Shown here: in pieces, positions 58,421 to 64,000 of the stretch
How positions within the stretch are numbered: the first letter of the stretch is position 1
Layout: each line of letters opens with the position of its first letter
DNA from: Triplophysa rosa
Taxonomy: Eukaryota; Chordata; Actinopteri; Cypriniformes; Nemacheilidae
Assembly: GCF_024868665.1 (NCBI RefSeq)
Contig: NC_079914.1
Span: 7,530,310-7,594,309, forward strand
Length of the DNA stretch: 64,000 nucleotides
Reading direction: 5' to 3'
Notes under the pieces: generated by a model
The model's input: the letters and a program-made list of their open reading frames with translations, nothing else
Told to the model about the DNA's origin: nothing
Databases searched by the model: none
Position numbers and translations under genes: made by a program

Positions 58421-59209
58421 CATTTTGTTTCCCAACATCAAGACAACAACACCATACAAGAAATGATAACCAAAATAAAACTAAATTAAAACCGTTACAT
58501 AAAATATGTACATTTATACATTAAATAAAACAATTGATAATTCAGTAGTAATAAAAAAAACTGATGGGTTACAGGACATTTATTGAATCCGATGATTGAT
58601 AGATGAGGGTCTTTGAGTCTCTTTGCATTTTACCATGTTCATATTTGTTGCATAATGCCCAAAACATGACTATGGCGGCTATGCTGACTGTTTTTAACCG
58701 ACAGTGCCTGGGGCAAGAAATTGTTCTTATTACAGGATGTCAAGTCAAACATATCATTTAATATGACTGTTACAAACATAGCTACAGTACACCAGTAGTC
58801 ACCAGATTTGACCTATTTTTAAGTTTAACGGTGAGCAAGAAACAAAAACACTTACCACAGAATGTTTCATATATTTGTAGTTTTTTAACAATTTTGGATT
58901 GCTCTAGCATTCTGTATAAATATTAGATTACAAAACCACCAGTGAATTGACGAGAACAAGCTTCATTAGATTCATACCGCTTTGGAGGAATGATGTTACT
59001 GAAAAATGTGCAATACGTTTCTCCATCTTATTTAAATAACAGTACATGTTAAAACACACATTGTACACGGGACTGTATGTACAGTACACAAACTCTTTGG
59101 TTATTTTATTACCGTTCCCCCGCCTGCAGCACTACAGTTTGCTTTAGCACGTATCACGCAGGCCGAAAAGCCTACGGTACTGACATAGCTTACAATTAGC
59201 TTCATTTAA
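58421..59209. other. Non-coding, AT-rich
   Basis: Nothing recognised. Confidence 0.5.
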
Positions 59210-59640
59210 GATCCCAGAATGGGTCTCATCTCAAAACAGGGGGTAGCGATTTCCCCAGCAGCAATAATAGTACGGTCTAAAGCAGCATGCAGCAGCGAAG
59301 TGCAGCTGTCCCGTCTAATGAGATTTTAAAGTGTTCCCATAATGCCTCATAAATGCCCCCTACATGGGGAATTATATGCTGGAAACGTGGAATCTGATTG
59401 GTGTTCAAGGGGGTGGGGGCGTCTGTCATCTCGGTTCTGTGTTATCGTGCAACAATGAGCCGTGCGATAGAGCGTCACAGTTATTTGGGACGGCGGCCCC
59501 GCCAGGCGCTCGTGTTCACAATACATACAATCATGAATTAGTCTAGCACATGTATCGCTTACTGCCGTCCTGTTCTATGAGCCGCTCTGAATTGAAAAGG
59601 TCTTGTTTGTGCTGGCTGTAGGGGGCCAACAAAGCTGAAC
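59210..59640. promoter_or_regulatory. Enhancer-like conserved-noncoding candidate
   Basis: GC-balanced and complex: gtctaatgagattttaaag, gcctcataaatgcccc, gaatctgattggtgttc (a CCAAT-type site on the minus strand) and aatcatgaattagtc. No splice-bordered frame. Confidence 0.35.
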
Positions 59641-60274
59641 TTATATAACAGTACGAGTTTATCTGTAACCTCATGTTATACTTTTTACTACGGGAATACT
59701 AAAGAGTACAGACCGCTTCACATTAAGCAGTTTTATATTATTATAAAAAACATTATGATGACATTTTTAGGTAATAAACTCAATTATCCATGCATGTCTT
59801 ATACAAATATAAAGTAGTGTGGCGGTACCGTGGTATAGTGAGGTTATTACAGAGTAAAGCATGGTACTAAATGATTGTCATGTTTTTACACTGTACGATT
59901 GTATTTGTAATGTACGACACAATATTTTAGTACTGCCTATCCAAACATCATGGTATTAGCATAGTATCATTATTTTTTAATAACAGTGTGTACTTCTATG
60001 ATATAGTAAGGTACTAAATTGCCATATTCATTAAATTGTCATAATGATGTTATCATTTTGTATTACCACAATTTTACTGCAAATAAGTATGGCTACTATA
60101 GCGAGCGCATAGTAAATTTGCGGTTACAACGTTTTAACTACAAATAATAAAAATCGAAGGTTACTGTAGTAAAATCATAGTAAATTTTACCGTAGGCTAC
60201 TATAGTTTTACTACAAATAAAAAATAAAATCAAAGGTCACTGTAGTGAAAACATGGTTAAAAAAAATCTAAGGT
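59641..60274. repeat. Dispersed tagtaaaaccat-type low-complexity repeats
   Basis: From about 59810, words such as gtactgtagtaaaatcatag, ctatagttttactacaaata and catggtactaaat recur in both orientations. The same words resume after the SINE. Confidence 0.6.
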
Positions 60275-60432
60275 TGTCGGAGCCGATAGCCTCGTGGGCA
60301 GTGCTCCGACACATGGCGCAACTCTGCCTCCGGCGACCCGAGTTCGAGACCCGGCTGGAGGTCCTGTGCCGATCCCACACCCCTCACTCCACCCTATAAA
60401 TTTCCTGTCAAAAAAACCTCTACTGTCCTGTT
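60275..60432 (+). repeat. tRNA-derived SINE, nearly complete
   Basis: The head has a Pol III A box-like tagcctcgtgggcagtgctc and a B box-like gagttcgagacccgg about 50 bases later, the spacing expected for a tRNA-derived promoter. A body follows (gatcccacacccctcactcc, ttcctgtc...ctctactgtcctgt) of a type frequent in cyprinids. It interrupts the taaaaccat-type repeat. The frame at 60294-60485 is not a gene. Confidence 0.8.
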
Positions 60433-60773
60433 ACTGTAGTAAAACCAGGGTACATTTGTGGTTACTATTGTTTTACTACAAATAAAAAAAAATAAGAAAT
60501 AGGGTTACCATAGTAAAACCATTGTTCATTTTCTGGTGTTTGCCATGTTAACATGGTACTCTAGAGGAACACCACGGTACAAGTTGGGTAACATTTTTTA
60601 TAGCTATAGTACAGTACCGCGCATATACTGTAAAAATACCATAGTGTAGTGTGTATACCTATCCACTATGGTAAACTAAGTATTTTACCATAGTATGGTA
60701 TACTTACTGAAGTATACTATAGTATTTTGTTATATTAACTATAGTAAATTGATAAACGGTAGTAGATAACATA
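60433..60773. repeat. taaaaccat-type repeats, continued
   Basis: Continues the array at 59810-60274. At 60640-60740 inverted words (accatag-ctatggt, tatactatagtata) make a palindrome-rich segment. Confidence 0.6.
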
Positions 60774-60954
60774 TCATTGCGGTCCTTCTAAAACCTCTAA
60801 ATTTCAGGAAATGGAAAAAAACACTGTCAAAGTTGACAAGCACTTTTTAATACTTTTTATTGGTTAGATATTTACAAAACCCAGTGACAAACGACTAATA
60901 AAAAATGATTTATGAAAAAAAAAGCATGAAAAATGGAGATAGGACAGCAGCGAT
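60774..60954. mobile_element. Short MITE, copy 2 of a local pair
   Basis: Shares caggaaatggaaaaa, caaagttgacaagcactttt, ttattggttagatattta and aggacagcagcgat with 49844-50069. It lacks about 45 bases found in the other copy. The left end is more worn. Confidence 0.75.
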
Positions 60955-61098
60955 ACGCAGTAATATACGTATGTTCATTTTTACTATAATGAGGAGCGTA
61001 CATGTACAAAAACACCACAGTAATATCCTTGTTAGTGACTGAATATACCACGTCACACACAATGTGCTTCGATACGTACATAATAAAACTGTAATCGA

Positions 61099-61215
61099 TT
61101 AACTGTTGTTTTTCCGCACACAAGTTGCGTTAGTGAATTCCTCATTGTCGGGCCTGAAGCACTTGAGGCTGAAGATAAGGAACGAGAGACAGAGGGAGAC
61201 GCGCAGAACGACCAG
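61099..61215 (-). CDS. Weak candidate terminal exon, unknown protein
   Basis: On the minus strand an acceptor (ttgggctgcttttcacag) precedes 38 open codons ending in TAA at 61099-61101. They read LVVLRVSLCLSFLIFSLKCF and then a hydrophilic tail. A hydrophobic stretch followed by FRPDNEEFTNATC is protein-like, but no AATAAA follows closely on this strand and no upstream exon was found. It competes with the plus-strand model nearby. Confidence 0.18.
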   Translation of the reverse strand: MVVLRVSLCLSFLIFSLKCFRPDNEEFTNATCVRKNNS

Positions 61216-61599
61216 CTGTGAAAAGCAGCCCAAACAAAACATGACTGTATCAGGCCATTGAACACTGTGTGGGTTGTGTCCTGACTCAAGACGTCTTTTG
61301 TATGAGATATGTAGCCTCTTTGTGCGCCGAGAGACCTTGTTTGCATTAAAATACTCAGTCTGGGGTCGGGCTGTCTCGAACCGTCGCGCGTGCACGTTAC
61401 TCAGAAGCCTATGAACGTACTCACAGCGAGCTCATTCATGCTGCCTTTCAATAAAAACAAAGTTATAATGCCTGCTCGGGTCGTTTCATTCAGCTGAGTA
61501 TTAGAATATCAAATGAATCTACAAGTGCACACCATGCTGGCAAAGCCGGCGTGAAGATCCAGCGTCGTATGAACCCAGACCTGCTCATCATCTCCGCAG
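61216..61599. other. Non-coding or intronic, balanced composition
   Basis: The segment 61530-61599 ends in the tract cctgctcatcatctccgcag, the proposed acceptor for the next entry. Nothing else is recognised. Confidence 0.35.
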
Positions 61600-61794
61600 T
61601 CAGATGTCGGTATTGATGTTATGGATCTCCAGCTGTGGATGGAGGCGTCACCTGATGCCCGGCTGTCTCTGACTCTGTGTTATTGTCTCCGTGTCTCTTT
61701 AGTTACTGAAGCAGGACATTTCTGTTGGAGATGGAGGTTTGCCACATGTGTTAAGACATTTATAGTCATAGATCTGTCTGAAGGACATCAGTGA
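61600..61794 (+). CDS. Candidate terminal exon with poly(A) signal
   Basis: After the acceptor tract ending at 61599 the frame is open for 64 codons (SDVGIDVMDLQLWMEASPDA at its start) and stops at TGA 61792-61794. AATAAA follows immediately at 61795-61800. Its phase (0) fits the 57426-57464 candidate when that is read after codon 62 of 56971-57156, giving a three-exon product of about 139 codons. A second acceptor-like site (gtgtctctttag, 61691-61702) would give a different, shorter ending (stop at 61763-61765) with the same poly(A) signal. An overlap-free 3' UTR of only a few bases would be unusual, which argues for caution. Confidence 0.25.
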   Translation, partial: SDVGIDVMDLQLWMEASPDARLSLTLCYCLRVSLVTEAGHFCWRWRFATCVKTFIVIDLSEGHQ

Positions 61795-61800
61795 AATAAA
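61795..61800 (+). terminator. Polyadenylation signal AATAAA
   Basis: AATAAA directly after the stop of the candidate terminal exon. This hexamer is common by chance in AT-rich DNA; it matters only together with the exon hypothesis. Confidence 0.25.
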
Positions 61801-63215
61801 TGAATCTTGAATGTCCAAAAACACAATGTCCAGGGTTGGAGGAATTTCGTTGAAATCTATTGGAGTACAAAGCAAAAATGTTTTAATAAAAGAAATGAAA
61901 GTGGTAAATAAAGAATCAGACCCCGGTCAGAGTATATTGGCAAATCAGAAAGCTCGGAGATGCCTCTCTACCAATGGTGTGAATGTGGGGCGCGCTACCT
62001 GTTTGTCCAAACAATGGCAGATGAAGTGTTTGTAAATATAGTTTAATATTATGTCTCAAACATTTTGCATTTAATAATCTATTAAAAGATCTATTTTGTG
62101 CATTAAGTATTCAGGGAAACTTGAGTGGGTTGTGTTTCTTCTGAATCGGTAAAACAAAATAAAACAAAATGTACCACAAACAAACAAGAAAGAAATTAAT
62201 GGGTTTACTAACATACTATAGAAAACTGTAAACATAAACAATCAATGTCCTACTTTTATAATAAATAATACAAAATAATAAAATGTCTTTGCGCAACATG
62301 ATGTGTAAAATAAACAATTCTGTATATTTGGTAGTTTTACCCATTTTTTTTGTAACTTTTTACATTAAAAATGTGTCTGTGTTGTTTATTTGGCTGTCAT
62401 GAATTCAATAAAAATATGTTACTCGGAGGAAAACATACTCTGGGAAAAGCAAAAATCATCTGCTAAATGCTTTAAATATAAATGCAAATGTCCCGTTCCC
62501 AAACTTCACACATTTGCATCTACTGCCACACAGATACGCAACATGCCCAACAGTCTGTTAACATGCATGAAGAGTAACGGCAGAAAACATCTGATCTGCT
62601 CTCAGTCGCTATATTTAGTATTGAGCTTGAAGTGTGCAATTAAAGATGAATCCTCTCCCTAAACAACACACACTCATTACAGCTTCATACATATAGTATA
62701 TATAATATAACCTATTGAATATATAGAAGGCTTCAATCAAGTACATTCAGATACGCACGTTATATATTGCATGAAATATGATATGATAATCGTATGCATG
62801 GGTGGAGTTTCATGTGACAGCTGAATGCAAATCATGCTTCACAGATTTACTTATGATTTATTTAAGGGGGAAGTGTCTCTATGTGGCTCACCGTGAGGCC
62901 TGCTTGTGTTCACCATATTAAGGTGTCCTATATAATATGTGTCCTATATAATATATTCCCTTGTGTAGCTTTAACACGTAGTTACATGGTGAAAGGGTCA
63001 AAGATATAATGGGACAATTTTAAGGTTCATAGTGGCAGTGAATTGGTTTAATTTAGATGCATTACAGTATTTACAACACATTTTCAGAAATATGAAGATG
63101 AAAATGTTTGGTACTATATTTTTATATTTACTTAACATTTATTTGTAATGTTTCTTATATAAACATATGTATCATATAATGTAATGTTTCTTTTATAAAC
63201 ATATGTAGTATAATG
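61801..63215. other. Non-coding, AT-rich
   Basis: Plus-strand frames at 61811-62035 and 62390-62662 are unconvincing. TA-rich runs occur near 62690-62720 and 62930-62960. A more complex piece at 62490-62640 might be regulatory. Confidence 0.45.
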
Positions 63216-63266
63216 CAATGTAAGTCGCTTTGGATAAAAGCGTCTGCCAAATGCATAAATGTAAAT
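63216..63266 (+). repeat. SINE 3' tail
   Basis: caatgtaagtcgctttggat, then aaaagcgtctgccaaatgca and taaatgtaaat. This is the canonical tail of cyprinid tRNA-derived SINEs, better preserved than at 13511-13558. The sequence just upstream has a local duplication (gtaatgtttctt(a/t)tataaacatatgta, 63144-63210), and no head is visible. Confidence 0.8.
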
Positions 63267-64000
63267 ATTTTTACACACTATGTGTGTGCCCCATATTTGT
63301 TTAGATGCATTTTAAATTATTTTAAAAACACTCAGAATTGATAAGATATACTGTACCTATTCATCAATATATCTGATCAGTTCTGAGTGATAAGATATTA
63401 AAAACAAACATTAACATATGAATGATAATATACAAAATAATAAATATAAATATGTAGGTGAAATTTTAGATGTATTTTTAGCTAGCTAACAGTCTGCCAT
63501 CACAATAATAAAAAAATATATATTCTATTACTTATTATACTTGCTTATATATGCATTGCACGCACACGTCTTTGTATTCACTTCTTAGCTAACATGCGCC
63601 ATCTTGTGTTGTTAGCATGTATTACACTTTTATGTCTTTTTAGTTTTTATTTGAAGTTTCCACATCTGGATTGCGCACCTGGTGGGGACACAAATGGGTT
63701 AAATATGCCATAAGGAGGGTCTGACGCATTCCGCACAACTGCATACAGTATATACCGCAATATACCGACCTAGTTGATGCACCAATGATATACACTTCAA
63801 AAACAGCACGCTTAATTCTGCAAAAGTGATCGTGTAGCCGCAACACACCCCAAAGTTGTTTGTTACATCAATTCTTTTCGCTTTGTGGCAAATAAAAATG
63901 TAACCAAACGATGTTCAAGCCTCCTTTATTCCTTTTTAAGTTACATTAAAAATCTGCTTAAAATGAAAAATGCATTAAGATTTCACAATTCAGAAGAAAA
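63267..64000. other. Non-coding, AT-rich
   Basis: Nothing recognised; the minus-strand frame at 63640-63846 has no context. Confidence 0.5.

Overview
This is vertebrate, almost certainly cyprinid-fish, genomic DNA. It is AT-rich and has no operons or long coding frames. About ten copies of one foldback repeat (termini like TTAAAGGGATAGTTCACCC) are scattered through it. There are also tRNA-derived SINE pieces (one nearly complete, two 3' tails of the type gctttggataaaagcgtct), hAT-like and other short inverted-repeat elements, a Ty3/Gypsy-type LTR element, an L2/CR1-type LINE 3' end and long microsatellites. No protein could be assigned to a known gene, and most open frames of 60-180 codons lie in repeats or in non-coding DNA.

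Left part (1-22 kb). Two short minus-strand segments, 3635-3706 and 316-398, have good splice signals on both sides and join in a compatible reading phase. A CpG-rich block at 21690-21990, with a CRE palindrome and two CCAAT boxes that read forward on the minus strand, could be the promoter of the same minus-strand transcript. Between them lie repeats and several GC-balanced blocks that resemble conserved non-coding (enhancer-like) DNA.

Middle part (22-50 kb). This reads as an intergenic or intronic regulatory landscape: more enhancer-like blocks, and many transposon copies. The clearest are a Gypsy element at 38562-40793 flanked by a perfect 5-bp duplication, a minisatellite split by a 989-bp hAT element at 43248-44236 with a perfect 8-bp duplication, a LINE tail at 46922-47668, and GATA and CTTT microsatellites.

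Right part (50-64 kb). A 722-bp hAT-type MITE with a perfect 8-bp duplication sits at 50987-51708, next to a long enhancer-like block. A 600-bp MITE is nested in a foldback repeat at 53573-54172. A possible plus-strand gene starts at 56971 (a basic, acid-free N-terminus resembling a mitochondrial presequence). It could continue at 57426-57464 and 61600-61794, where the stop codon is followed at once by AATAAA. All exon calls are hypotheses from splice signals and reading phase only; conservation and transcription cannot be judged from this sequence alone.
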